Shown here: one piece after another, positions 34,260 through 43,060 of the stretch
Layout: each line of letters opens with the position of its first letter
Position numbering within the stretch: position 1 is the stretch's first letter
Notes under the pieces: model-generated
The model's input: only the letters and a program-made list of their open reading frames with translations
What the model was told of the DNA's origin: nothing
The model's database searches: none
Made by a program: the position numbers and the translations under genes
Assembly (NCBI RefSeq): GCF_003400205.1
Contig: NZ_QUQV01000001.1
Location: 248,001-312,000 of the forward strand
Length of the DNA: 64,000 nt
Origin: Bacillus sp. HNG
GTDB lineage: Bacteria > Bacillota > Bacilli > Bacillales > Bacillaceae_L
Direction: 5' to 3'

Positions 34260-34292
34260 AAAACTGGCTGGACGTTTCCATCCAGTTTTTCT
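34258..34292 (+). terminator. Rho-independent terminator
   Basis: AAAAACTGG pairs with CCAGTTTTT, with an inner GGA/TCC pairing, followed by a T run. Confidence 0.85.
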
Positions 34293-34330
34293 TATGAATT
34301 TTTTCCACCTTCACAAATTGCCTTATAAAA

Positions 34331-34357
34331 TGAAACCATTTGCCTATTAAAACCGTA
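34331..34357 (+). promoter_or_regulatory. SigW-type promoter of the SPFH-zinc ribbon-TPM operon
   Basis: TGAAAC (34331-34336), 17 bases and CGTA (34354-34357) match the SigW consensus, which allows 16-17 bases. It lies about 97 bases before the first gene. The corresponding B. subtilis operon (pspA-ydjGHI) is SigW-dependent, which supports the call. Confidence 0.75.
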
Positions 34358-34453
34358 TTACAATAGTAACTGGTACAATACAGTAGAACTATAAACTGAT
34401 ATTATGAGTATATATCGTTGTAAGACTTTAGCTTTACGCAGGAGGGGTTATAA

Positions 34454-35740
34454 ATGGGAATTATTAAAGCTGCAGTTGGTGCGGTAACAGGAAACATAGC
34501 GGATCAATGGCTTGAGGTAATTGAACCTCAGGAAATGAGTGATACAACCGTTATGTCGGTTGGTGTAAAAGTTCGCGCTAAAGATCGTCGAAATCAAAAT
34601 TTTAAAGGGACAGATTCAACAATTACTAACGGTTCGATCATTCACGTGTACCCTAATCAATTTATGATTTTAGTTGATAGTGGAAAAATTATTGATTATA
34701 CAGCGGAAGAAGGCTATTACCAAGTTGTAAACTCTTCACAGCCGTCCTTATTCAATGGTCAATTTGAAGAAGCATTGCACGAAACCTTCAATCGTTTTAA
34801 ATTTGGCGGTGTGCCATCTACATCGCAAAAAGTGTATTTTATCAATCTTCAAGAAATCAAGGGAATCAAATTCGGTACGCGAAACCCAATCAATTACTTT
34901 GATAATTTTTATAATGCGGAATTATTTTTACGTGCACATGGGACCTATTCAATTAAAATTGTTGACCCCATTAAATTTTACATGGAAGCCATTCCACGAA
35001 ATAAATCAAACGTCGATATCAATGACATAAATAGTCAATACTTATCTGAATATATGAATGCATTACAGACTGCTATCAATAAAATGTCCGCAGATGGCAT
35101 TCGAATTTCACATGTCACTTCGAAAGGGATGGAGCTTGCAAAATACATGGCAGAAGTCCTTGATGAAGATTGGACCCGAATGCGCGGGATGCAGATTGAA
35201 TCTGTTGGAATCAACAGTATTACGTACGATCAGGAATCACAAAAGCTCATAAACATGAGAAACCAAGGGGCTATGCTCCAGGACGCATCCGTTCGTGAAG
35301 GATATGTTCAAGGTGCGATTGCAAGAGGTTTAGAAGCCGCTGGATCCAATGAAGGTGGTTCTATGCAAGGTTTTTTAGGCATGGGGATGGGAATGCAAGG
35401 TAGTAGCGGTTTTATGGGTGCTGCTTCTGAAACCAATCGTCAGCAAATGCAGCAACAGATGCAACGCCAGGAAAGCCAACCGTCGACTAACCCAAATGAA
35501 TGGAAATGCTCATGTGGGCATACGAACACTGGCAACTTCTGTTCAGAATGTGGTTCACCGAAACAGGAAGCTAAAAAAGACACATGGAAATGCCAATGCG
35601 GCCAAGAAAATAGCGGGAAGTTCTGTTCAAACTGTGGCAGCAAAAAGCCTGAGGAACTAACATGTAAAAAATGTGGGTTTAAACCGTCTAATCAAAACGC
35701 AAAATTCTGCCCGGAATGTGGAACCCGTTTTGAGAATTAA
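34454..35740 (+). CDS. ydjI: SPFH-domain protein with C-terminal zinc ribbons (YdjI-like)
   Basis: A 428-residue protein. Residues about 20-290 form an SPFH/virion-core-like domain (EPQEMSDTTVMSVGVKVR, LRAHGTYSIKI, VGINSITYDQES). A Gly/Met/Gln-rich linker (about 295-345) follows. Then come three zinc ribbons: CSCGHTNTGNFCSECGS, CQCGQENSGKFCSNCGS and CKKCGFKPSNQNAKFCPECG. B. subtilis YdjI, a partner of PspA in phage-shock-type membrane protection, has the same core; the three ribbons here make it longer. It is first in an operon with YdjG- and YdjH-like genes behind a SigW-type promoter. GCAGGAGGGG precedes ATG. No pspA gene is next to it. Confidence 0.85.
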   Translation: MGIIKAAVGAVTGNIADQWLEVIEPQEMSDTTVMSVGVKVRAKDRRNQNFKGTDSTITNGSIIHVYPNQFMILVDSGKIIDYTAEEGYYQVVNSSQPSLFNGQFEEALHETFNRFKFGGVPSTSQKVYFINLQEIKGIKFGTRNPINYFDNFYNAELFLRAHGTYSIKIVDPIKFYMEAIPRNKSNVDINDINSQYLSEYMNALQTAINKMSADGIRISHVTSKGMELAKYMAEVLDEDWTRMRGMQIESVGINSITYDQESQKLINMRNQGAMLQDASVREGYVQGAIARGLEAAGSNEGGSMQGFLGMGMGMQGSSGFMGAASETNRQQMQQQMQRQESQPSTNPNEWKCSCGHTNTGNFCSECGSPKQEAKKDTWKCQCGQENSGKFCSNCGSKKPEELTCKKCGFKPSNQNAKFCPECGTRFEN

Positions 35741-35775
35741 TCAACCATATACAAAAGAAGAAGAGGTGATATTGG

Positions 35776-36855
35776 TTGGGGGTTGTAGTATATAAATGTA
35801 TAAACTGTGGCGGACCATTAGCATTTAAGGCAGACACCCAAAACTGGACCTGTGATTATTGCTTAAGTGAATTCACGGAAGAAGATGTCAAGAATTTTAT
35901 TGATAACGAAAAGGCTAATGAAGAAGCGGATACAAGTGAAGATGCATTACATCAAGCAAAGGAATTGGATCAAGAATTCAACGAGAAAGCAACAGGCTAC
36001 ACATGCAGCAGTTGTGGCGCTGAAATCGTAACGGATGACACCACTGCTGCAACTTTTTGCTATTATTGTCATAATCCAACGATTATCCCTAGGCAGTTAG
36101 AAGGAGAATTCCGTCCTGAAAAAGTCATTCCATTTAAAATTGATCGTAAAAAAGCGGAAGAGTTATTTGTAAAATGGTGTAAAGGGAAACCACTACTCCC
36201 TAAGCTTTTTACTTCAAATTCACAGCTAGAAAAATTATCAGGAATCTATGTTCCATTTTGGTTGTTTGATAGTAACACTTCCGGAAAAATCGAAGGTGAA
36301 GCTAGAAGAGTCAGAACCTACACTAGAGGGGATACAAGGTATACCGAAACAAAGTATTATAAGGTCATGCGGGAAGGAATAGCAAAATTCCACGATGTAC
36401 CCGCTGACGGTTCAAAGAAAATGGATGATGAACTGATGACCATTCTTGAACCCTATGATTATAGGGATTTAACCGATTTTTCAATGTCCTATTTGTCTGG
36501 TTTCTTTGCAGAAAAATATGATATGAACCAAAATGACGTTTACGGCAGAATTTCTAGTCTACTCCGTGAAAATTTAGGAACGTTACTCCAGGGGACCATT
36601 CATGGGTACAGCTCGGTTTCCATCAACAATACAAATGTAAGGCTATCAGGTGTTAAAGCTAGATACGTATTATTACCAGTTTGGATGTTTACTTATCAAT
36701 TTAAAGGCAAGACCTATGTCTTTGCGATGAATGGTCAAACCGGAAAAATCGCAGGGAACTTGCCTATTAGTATTGGAAGAGCAAGTAAGTGGTTTGGTAT
36801 GATCTCGGCAAGTGTTTTTGCAGTCTTGTCGTTAGGAGGGTTATTTTTATGGTAA
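35776..36855 (+). CDS. ydjG: Zinc-ribbon membrane protein (YdjG-like)
   Basis: A 359-residue protein with two N-terminal zinc-binding motifs, CINCGGPLAFKADTQNWTCDYC (4 Cys, about 8-29) and CSSCGAEIVTD..CYYC (about 77-99). A beta-rich middle (about 110-325) follows, and a C-terminal membrane helix (GMISASVFAVLSLGGLFLW) anchors it. The TTG at 35776 lies seven bases after AAGAGGTG. It is the YdjG-like member of the SPFH operon. The end overlaps the next gene by seven bases. In B. subtilis YdjG and YdjH are thought to recruit PspA to stressed membranes; by homology it may act with YdjI here. Confidence 0.82.
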   Translation: MGVVVYKCINCGGPLAFKADTQNWTCDYCLSEFTEEDVKNFIDNEKANEEADTSEDALHQAKELDQEFNEKATGYTCSSCGAEIVTDDTTAATFCYYCHNPTIIPRQLEGEFRPEKVIPFKIDRKKAEELFVKWCKGKPLLPKLFTSNSQLEKLSGIYVPFWLFDSNTSGKIEGEARRVRTYTRGDTRYTETKYYKVMREGIAKFHDVPADGSKKMDDELMTILEPYDYRDLTDFSMSYLSGFFAEKYDMNQNDVYGRISSLLRENLGTLLQGTIHGYSSVSINNTNVRLSGVKARYVLLPVWMFTYQFKGKTYVFAMNGQTGKIAGNLPISIGRASKWFGMISASVFAVLSLGGLFLW

Positions 36856-37679
36856 AGAAAAAAGTTATCATTCTACCATTTTTCCTCCTGATCATGTTAG
36901 CTTTTGCGACTGTTGCATTTGCTAACACTGAGTATGTTTTTGACCAAGCAAATTTATTTTCAGAAACAGAGATAGTAGAGTTACAGGAACAAGCTAATAG
37001 TTTAACCGAACAATTCCAGATGGATATCCGGATTGTCACTTCCAATGATAGTGAAGGAAAATCAGCAAGACAATATGCTAGTAATTTTTATGACAGTCAT
37101 GGATTCGGTTACGGTGAGACGGAGGACGGAATTTTATACTTAATCGATATGGATAATCGTGAAGTGTATATCTTTACGAGAGACCGGATTGTTGATTACT
37201 TTCCAGACTATACTATAGAGGAGATTCTCGACCACATCTATCCTTATCTTACTGAGGAAGCATTTGGTGAAAGTGCGAAAGTATTCCTGTCAGATTTGGA
37301 AGCAACGATGAATGCTGGGATTCCAGAAGGATCATCCTCAAGTGGAGATGGAGGTTACGCACAAACAGATCCTTCTTATTCATCCTCTTCAGGTACCTCA
37401 CAAGGAGAATTAGTTCAAGAACTCTTAATCTATTTTGCAATTGCGATTGGGGTTGGGGTGATTTCGGTTGGAGTGATGGCGATGTATAACAAAGGGCGCT
37501 CCACTACAACTGCTAGTACTTATTTAGAGTCCAATTCTTTTACTGTGACGAATAAAATGGACCGACATTACAATACAAGAGTAACACAGCAAAAAATTCA
37601 ACGTAACACAAATAGTGGGGGAGGCTCTTTTTCCGGTGGCGGTGGTGGCAGATCTGGTGGCGGGGGAAGAGGATTCTAG
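36849..37679 (+). CDS. ydjH: TPM-domain (YgcG-type) membrane protein, YdjH-like
   Basis: 276 residues from ATG 36849, which follows GGAGGG; the frame from 36789 is an extension without a ribosome site. A signal peptide (about 4-25, ending VAFA) is followed by an extracellular TPM domain (about 26-160: YVFDQANLFSETEIVELQ, DGILYLIDMDNREVYI), a Ser/Gly-rich linker, a membrane helix (about 190-212) and a cytosolic tail ending in Gly-rich GGGSFSGGGGGRSGGGGRGF. This is the YdjH/YgcG architecture. It is the third gene of the SigW-type operon, coupled to ydjG. Confidence 0.87.
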   Translation: MVKKKVIILPFFLLIMLAFATVAFANTEYVFDQANLFSETEIVELQEQANSLTEQFQMDIRIVTSNDSEGKSARQYASNFYDSHGFGYGETEDGILYLIDMDNREVYIFTRDRIVDYFPDYTIEEILDHIYPYLTEEAFGESAKVFLSDLEATMNAGIPEGSSSSGDGGYAQTDPSYSSSSGTSQGELVQELLIYFAIAIGVGVISVGVMAMYNKGRSTTTASTYLESNSFTVTNKMDRHYNTRVTQQKIQRNTNSGGGSFSGGGGGRSGGGGRGF

Positions 37680-37680
37680 G

Positions 37681-37713
37681 AAGCATGAGGAGATATGTCC
37701 TCATGCTTTTTTA
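37681..37713 (+). terminator. Rho-independent terminator of the SPFH operon
   Basis: AAGCATGAGGA and TCCTCATGCTT form a perfect 11-bp stem around a 6-nt loop, then a T run. Confidence 0.93.
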
Positions 37714-38085
37714 TTTGTCAAGGGGATGAAATGTCATTGTTATTTCACAATAACACCCGAATTAGAGAAGAATAATTTATTTCCCGAGGTTATTTTAATA
37801 TATACTTCTGTGAGGTTTATTAAAAGCGCTCAAATTGGTTTTTAGAGCAAAAAATATTTGCGCTTGCCAGCTTAGAAAAGGCACCGCAAAGAATTTTTTC
37901 TATGACAATGTAGGTTTGTACATTTTGAAACTGTTGATAGGGGATTATGCTGATTTTTTCTGGATTTATATTTTAACAAAAGGTTATTTTTTATTACTAA
38001 TTTTCTAAATTTTTATTTATAATAGGTGATATAGACTATACAGTCGATTTTATTTTCGAGATGAATCTCGAAAAGGGGGAGTAAT
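37714..38085. other. Intergenic region before the M32 peptidase gene
   Basis: About 370 AT-rich bases. I see short GCGC-containing repeats near 37828-37866 and a TATAAT at 38018 without a good -35, and no gene. Confidence 0.5.
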
Positions 38086-39621
38086 ATGTCTGATCAACAA
38101 GTATTAAATACTGAACTACAGGAAAAGGTAAGTCAATTTAAAAAATTAGACGAAAAAATTACGCATCTAAATAGCGTATTAGCTCTTGCGGACTGGGATC
38201 AAAAAGTAATGGCCCCTAAAAAAGGGCGTTCCTTGTTTGCAAATTCAATTGGAACGCTATCTACCGAGATATTTAAGTTATCGATCTCGAAAGAAATGGG
38301 AGAGCTATTAGAAGTATTAACAGCTGAGGATTTAAATGAGCAACTAGATGACGTCACAAAAGCAATTGTTCGTGAACGAAATAACTTCTATAAACAATCA
38401 AAAAGCATTCCAACGGAACTTTACAATGAATATATCGTGTTGACTTCAAATGCGAATGACGCATGGGAGGAAGCTAGAGAAAGGAATAATTTTGAAGTTT
38501 TTCTACCTTATCTTGAACGAATAGTCGAAATCAAAAAGCGATTTACTGAGTATTACGGGTATGAAGGTCATCCATATAACGCCTTACTAAATGAATATGA
38601 GCCTGGATTAACAGTTGAAAAGCTTGACCCACTTTTTGAAGAATTACGAAGAAGCAGTATTGATTTGTTAAATCGTATCAAATCGTCCACATCTAAACCA
38701 AATGGCGACATTTTTGAAAGGCTTTACAATCCTGAAGTTCAGAAAGAGTTTAATAAATTCATACTGCCGCTAATTGGATTTGACATGAATGCTGGAAGAC
38801 TTGATGAAACTGTTCATCCATTTGCTCAATCCATTAATACGGGTGATGTCCGAATCACAACTCGCTATTTGGAAGATAATGTTCGTTCTGCAATCTTTGG
38901 TACAATCCATGAAGCAGGACATGGTATTTATGAGCAAAATATTAACCCTGAATTAGATGGTACATCCATCTGCAACGGGGCATCATTTGGAATTCATGAA
39001 TCACAATCAAGATTTTTAGAGAATATGGTTGGACGTAGTGAAGAATTCTGGAATTGCTTCTATCAAGATCTACAGGATCACTTCCCTGACCAATTAGGAA
39101 AACTAGATGTAAAAGATTTTTATCGAGCAATTAATATTGTGGAGCCATCTTATATTCGAGTTGAGGCAGACGAATTAACATACAACCTACATATTATGCT
39201 TCGTTACGAAATTGAAAAAGGACTTATCAGTGGGGAAATTGCAGTAAAGGACCTTCCTAAGGTGTGGAATGAGAAAATGAATGAGTATTTGGGGATTGTT
39301 CCCCCAACTGACATATTAGGTGTGCTTCAAGATGTTCACTGGTCATTTGGTGGTCTAGGGTACTTTCCATCTTACTCACTTGGAAATTTATATGCTGCCC
39401 AAATTTTGAATACCATCAACAAGGAGCTTCCTAATTTCTACGGTCATATTGAAAGAGGAGAATTTGGTGCCATTCAATCTTGGCTTAAAGAGAAAATCCA
39501 CCAATACGGTGGTATTTACACACCTGATGAATTAATCAAGAAAGTCACTGGTGAAAGCTTAAATGCTACATATCTTGTGAACTATTTAGAAGATAAATAT
39601 TCAAAGATTTACAAGCTATAA
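38086..39621 (+). CDS. M32 family metallocarboxypeptidase (carboxypeptidase Taq type)
   Basis: A 511-residue zinc carboxypeptidase. HEAGH (His275, Glu276, His279) and Glu305 in HESQSR reproduce the HExxH...E ligand set with the 30-residue spacing known from the Pyrococcus furiosus enzyme. DTRITTRY-type and IRVEADELTYNLHIMLRYEIE motifs complete the M32 signature. The enzyme removes C-terminal residues from peptides in the cytosol, as does B. subtilis YpwA. AAAAGGGGGAGTAAT precedes the start. It is monocistronic and closed by a terminator. Confidence 0.94.
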   Translation: MSDQQVLNTELQEKVSQFKKLDEKITHLNSVLALADWDQKVMAPKKGRSLFANSIGTLSTEIFKLSISKEMGELLEVLTAEDLNEQLDDVTKAIVRERNNFYKQSKSIPTELYNEYIVLTSNANDAWEEARERNNFEVFLPYLERIVEIKKRFTEYYGYEGHPYNALLNEYEPGLTVEKLDPLFEELRRSSIDLLNRIKSSTSKPNGDIFERLYNPEVQKEFNKFILPLIGFDMNAGRLDETVHPFAQSINTGDVRITTRYLEDNVRSAIFGTIHEAGHGIYEQNINPELDGTSICNGASFGIHESQSRFLENMVGRSEEFWNCFYQDLQDHFPDQLGKLDVKDFYRAINIVEPSYIRVEADELTYNLHIMLRYEIEKGLISGEIAVKDLPKVWNEKMNEYLGIVPPTDILGVLQDVHWSFGGLGYFPSYSLGNLYAAQILNTINKELPNFYGHIERGEFGAIQSWLKEKIHQYGGIYTPDELIKKVTGESLNATYLVNYLEDKYSKIYKL

Positions 39622-39659
39622 ACGAAATTTCTTTTTGAAATTGTAAAAACAGAAAGTAA

Positions 39660-39688
39660 AACCCCGTTCCTATATTGGGACGGGGTTA
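39660..39688 (+). terminator. Terminator-like hairpin after the M32 gene
   Basis: AACCCCGT and ACGGGGTT pair, with CC/GG continuing inside, around TATATT. The following tract is only moderately T-rich. Confidence 0.7.
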
Positions 39689-39738
39689 GTTGTATTAAAT
39701 CAGGATATGCTAACCGAATATAATTTTTTAAGGTAAAA

Positions 39739-39747
39739 TGGTATAAT
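39739..39747 (+). promoter_or_regulatory. Candidate extended -10 promoter of the NhaC gene
   Basis: TGGTATAAT fits the TGn-TATAAT extended -10 form about 45 bases upstream of the proposed start. No good -35 is present at the expected distance. Confidence 0.4.
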
Positions 39748-39792
39748 CCTTAATGGAAAATACAGTTAAGGAAGTAGTAGGAGTGAAGAAAA

Positions 39793-41127
39793 CTGAACAA
39801 CGATATATTTACAATTAGTCAAATATGTAACCTCGTCATTATTACACTTACAGGAGTATTATTGTCTGTAAGCTTTCATATACCATTATTTATTGGATTT
39901 TCACCTGGATTTTTATTTCTCCTTTCATTAATAAAAGGAAAGGGAACGCCTGTTCGAGAGATATGGAAAGTATGTAAAAGGGGAGTAAGCAAAACACAAA
40001 CAGTCATTCTTATTCTTTTTCTAGTAAGTTTTATTCTTCCTTCGTGGTACGAAGCAGGTACAATTAACCTATTAGTTTCGATTGCATTACAAATTATTAA
40101 ACCTGATCATTTCTTTTTGTTCTCCTTTTTGATTGCTATGCTTTTTTCAATGACGTTAGGTACTTCTATTGGAACACTAAGTGCTGTTGGAATTCCAATC
40201 ATGAGCAGTGCAATTTCGATAGATTTGGCACCGCATATAGTAGCAGGAGCTTTACTGTCTGGAGCATTTGTTGGGGACCGTACCTCACCTTTTTCTAGCG
40301 CATTCCAATTATTATCGCATACGGTTGAGATTTCTAATAAAAAGCAATTTAATGCATTGTTATTAACTACCATTCCAGCAATTTTAATATGCATAGCATT
40401 TTACAGATTTTTAGATTTTCAATATGCCGTAAGACTAAGTGAACTAACAACATTCCCTTGGAAGGAATTATCCTTTATCAAGTTACTACCACCACTTATC
40501 TTAATCGTAGTGGTATTATTTCGGATTGGAATCGTATATGCTTTTCTAGCGAGTATAATCGTTGCTAGCATTATTTCAATTATTAATGGGACTACCTTTT
40601 ACCAACTCTCTCATTCCTTATTCTTTGGCGTAGAAGGAATGGGCGGGGGACTTATTAATATGTACGTGCTACTACTATTTTTAGCACTGGCTGGTGCATA
40701 TAACGGACTACTAGAAGAATATCGTGTCATCCAGCCACTAATCGACGGGTGGTTAAATAAATCAAAGACACTAGTTGAAGATTCCGTAAAAACAATTATT
40801 TCCACATTTGGAATCTCCCTAATTGCTGCAAATCAGACGTTGCCGATCATTCTTACAGGAAGATCGCTGCTACCACATTGGAAAAACAACCGAACGAGAG
40901 ATGACTTAGCAAGGGTTATGGCTGACTCATCCATGCTTTTTCCTGGTATGATTCCATGGAGTGTACTAACGATTATGTGTAGTACGGTCTTGGGATTACC
41001 TGTTACAACTTATCTACCTTTTGCCATATTTTTATGGAGTTTACCGTTTATTACAATCGTAGCTTCTATTTTCAAACAACTTAAACTTAACAAGAGAAGG
41101 ACTGGGCATGTACAAAGGGCTTCTTAG
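39793..41127 (+). CDS. Na+/H+ antiporter NhaC family
   Basis: A multi-spanning antiporter with family motifs MTLGTSIGTLSAVGIPIMS and GDRTSPFSS. The C-terminal part has AANQTLPIILTGRSLLP and SSMLFPGMIPWSVL. A TTG at 39862 would give 421 residues but has no ribosome site and cuts into the first membrane helix. The frame is open back to 39793, where a CTG follows GGAG by nine bases (MNNDIFTISQICNLVIITL), giving 444 residues. I propose the CTG start, with the caveat that CTG is rare. It exchanges external protons for cytosolic sodium. A decayed copy of its 3' end lies at 61344-61560. Confidence 0.8.
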   Translation: MNNDIFTISQICNLVIITLTGVLLSVSFHIPLFIGFSPGFLFLLSLIKGKGTPVREIWKVCKRGVSKTQTVILILFLVSFILPSWYEAGTINLLVSIALQIIKPDHFFLFSFLIAMLFSMTLGTSIGTLSAVGIPIMSSAISIDLAPHIVAGALLSGAFVGDRTSPFSSAFQLLSHTVEISNKKQFNALLLTTIPAILICIAFYRFLDFQYAVRLSELTTFPWKELSFIKLLPPLILIVVVLFRIGIVYAFLASIIVASIISIINGTTFYQLSHSLFFGVEGMGGGLINMYVLLLFLALAGAYNGLLEEYRVIQPLIDGWLNKSKTLVEDSVKTIISTFGISLIAANQTLPIILTGRSLLPHWKNNRTRDDLARVMADSSMLFPGMIPWSVLTIMCSTVLGLPVTTYLPFAIFLWSLPFITIVASIFKQLKLNKRRTGHVQRAS

Positions 41128-41231
41128 GAACATACATTCATGTATTGTGGATATGGACTAATTGTTAAGGTTACCTTGTTTCTTGTAATCCAAAACCAAC
41201 AAGCTAGTCTAATGTGCAAGAGTCTAACTAG

Positions 41232-41262
41232 CCAACGTCAAATGAAAGACGTTGGTTTTTTT
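41232..41262 (+). terminator. Rho-independent terminator after NhaC gene
   Basis: The perfect stem CCAACGTC/GACGTTGG is followed by seven T. The rest of 41128-41440 is AT-rich with no gene. Confidence 0.92.
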
Positions 41263-41440
41263 GTTCACAAATACCTATAAATCCAACAATAGGTATACTC
41301 AATGTTCAAATTTCAAGCACGGGATAATAGATACACGCATATTCTTTATAAGAAAAATGGTGAAATCATATAACTTAGGACGAGACCCTATAAAAAGGAA
41401 AAATTATCTCATTAATTAGGATTATGAAAGGAGACTTACT

Positions 41441-41959
41441 ATGAATAATAGAACCAATAATTCAATTTACATCATTTCAGGTCCATATGGAGTTGGTAAA
41501 TCAACGGTAACAAAGGCACTTGCCCGGGAGATGGAAAATGTTGTCCGAATCGAAGGGGATCTTATTAAATCAATGTACGTAGGAAAAACACCATTACCAA
41601 GGGAAAAACAGCGATCTTTACTTTGGAAGAATATTCTTTCCATAACAAAGAATTGCATTGAGAATAACATGAATGTAATGATTGATTATGTTGTTAGAAA
41701 TGAATTACAGTGGTTTTGCAAACACTTTTCAAACCTAGATGTAAAAATTTATTATGTTGTATTAAGGGCAGATGGAGAGACGCTTATTAAACGGTTAAAT
41801 AAAAGAGGTCATGGTTATTTAATACAAGGCTCATTGTATTTATTAGACCACCTTGAAAAAGGTTTACCCAACAAAAATCATCTCTATGATACAACGAATA
41901 AACTGCCAATTGAAATTATTACTGATTTACAAAGTCGCTTTGAACAATTTTCTCTGTGA
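41441..41959 (+). CDS. P-loop small-molecule kinase-like protein
   Basis: A 172-residue AAA/shikimate-kinase-like nucleotide binder with Walker A GPYGVGKST (14-22), IEGDLIKSMYVG following at the usual acceptor position, MIDYVV as a Walker B-like strand and a lid segment LIKRLNKRGHG. Similar proteins are annotated as kinases or chloramphenicol phosphotransferase-like enzymes. The substrate is unknown. AAAGGAGAC precedes the start. It is isolated between NhaC and the glycan cluster. Confidence 0.75.
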   Translation: MNNRTNNSIYIISGPYGVGKSTVTKALAREMENVVRIEGDLIKSMYVGKTPLPREKQRSLLWKNILSITKNCIENNMNVMIDYVVRNELQWFCKHFSNLDVKIYYVVLRADGETLIKRLNKRGHGYLIQGSLYLLDHLEKGLPNKNHLYDTTNKLPIEIITDLQSRFEQFSL

Positions 41960-42259
41960 TTGTTTAATCTAATTGAACCCTTTGCCTAGCTGCTCTTGCT
42001 ATCCTCTGTTGATTATGCAATGTTCATTTGAACGAAATACTCCATAATTTAATTTCTAGAATGAAAACTACCTTCAAAAGGAAATCCCAATCTAAATTCT
42101 TTCAATATATATGCTATCTAATTTTTTATATTATTTGCTGAGTTCATCAATCTCCTTTCCACTGCATGTCAAATGCACATTTCTTAATAAAGTATGTTTG
42201 CACCCATACAAAACTAGGGTTTCAGAATATGTTAATAAGAAATTAAAAGGAGGGAAGAC
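41960..42259. other. Intergenic region before the glycan cluster
   Basis: 300 AT-rich bases without a recognisable gene or terminator. A CATACAAAA near 42205 recalls a sporulation (SigK) -10, but no matching -35 is seen. Confidence 0.4.
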
Positions 42260-43042
42260 ATGAAAGTCGTAATTTTGGCTGGAGGATTTGGGACAAGAAT
42301 AAGTGAAGAGACGCATTTAAAACCCAAACCCATGATAGAGATTGGCGATAAACCCATCCTATGGCACATTATGAAATTGTATTCTAGTTATGGTTTTAAC
42401 GATTTTATTATCTGTTTAGGGTATAAGAGCCATGTAATCAAAGAGTACTTTTCAAATTATTTTCTCAATCATTCTGATGTAACCTTTGATTTTCAAAACA
42501 AAAATAATTGTACAATTCATCAGAGTCTTACAGAACCATGGAAGGTTACTTTAGCTGACACCGGTTTAAATACATTGACAGGTGGGCGAATCAAGAGGAT
42601 CCAGGATTATATTGGGAATAACCCTTTTATGCTGACTTATGGAGATGGAGTTGGCGATATTAATATAAAACAATTAGTTGAGTTTCATCAGTCCCACGGA
42701 AAACTTGCTACAGTAACAGCGACACAACCAAAAGGAAGATTTGGAGCTTTATCCTTATCCTCTGATCAAAAAGTAGAGAAATTTCAAGAAAAGCTACAGG
42801 GTGATGGCGGATGGATCAACGCAGGCTTTTTTGTGTTACAACCGGAGGTATTTAACTATATAAATAATGGTGATGAAACCATATTTGAAAAAGAGCCATT
42901 AGAGAATCTTGCCAAAGATAGCGAATTAATGGCATTTAAGCATACGGGTTTTTGGCAACCAATGGATACGTTAAAAGATAAGAGGTATTTACAAGAGCTT
43001 TTGGACTCGAATAACGCTCAGTGGAAGATTTGGGATAATTAA
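42260..43042 (+). CDS. rfbF: Glucose-1-phosphate cytidylyltransferase (RfbF-like)
   Basis: A 260-residue sugar nucleotidyltransferase. LAGGFGTRISEETHLKPKPM at the start and LTYGDGVGDINI, GRFGALSL, GGWINAGFFVL and TGFWQPMDTLKD later are characteristic of RfbF, which makes CDP-glucose from glucose 1-phosphate and CTP. AAGGAGGG precedes the start. It is the first gene of a six-gene cluster for a surface or spore polysaccharide. The usual partner RfbG (CDP-glucose 4,6-dehydratase) is not obvious among the neighbours. Confidence 0.9.
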   Translation: MKVVILAGGFGTRISEETHLKPKPMIEIGDKPILWHIMKLYSSYGFNDFIICLGYKSHVIKEYFSNYFLNHSDVTFDFQNKNNCTIHQSLTEPWKVTLADTGLNTLTGGRIKRIQDYIGNNPFMLTYGDGVGDINIKQLVEFHQSHGKLATVTATQPKGRFGALSLSSDQKVEKFQEKLQGDGGWINAGFFVLQPEVFNYINNGDETIFEKEPLENLAKDSELMAFKHTGFWQPMDTLKDKRYLQELLDSNNAQWKIWDN

Positions 43043-43060
43043 TAATGGAGGAAGATACAA

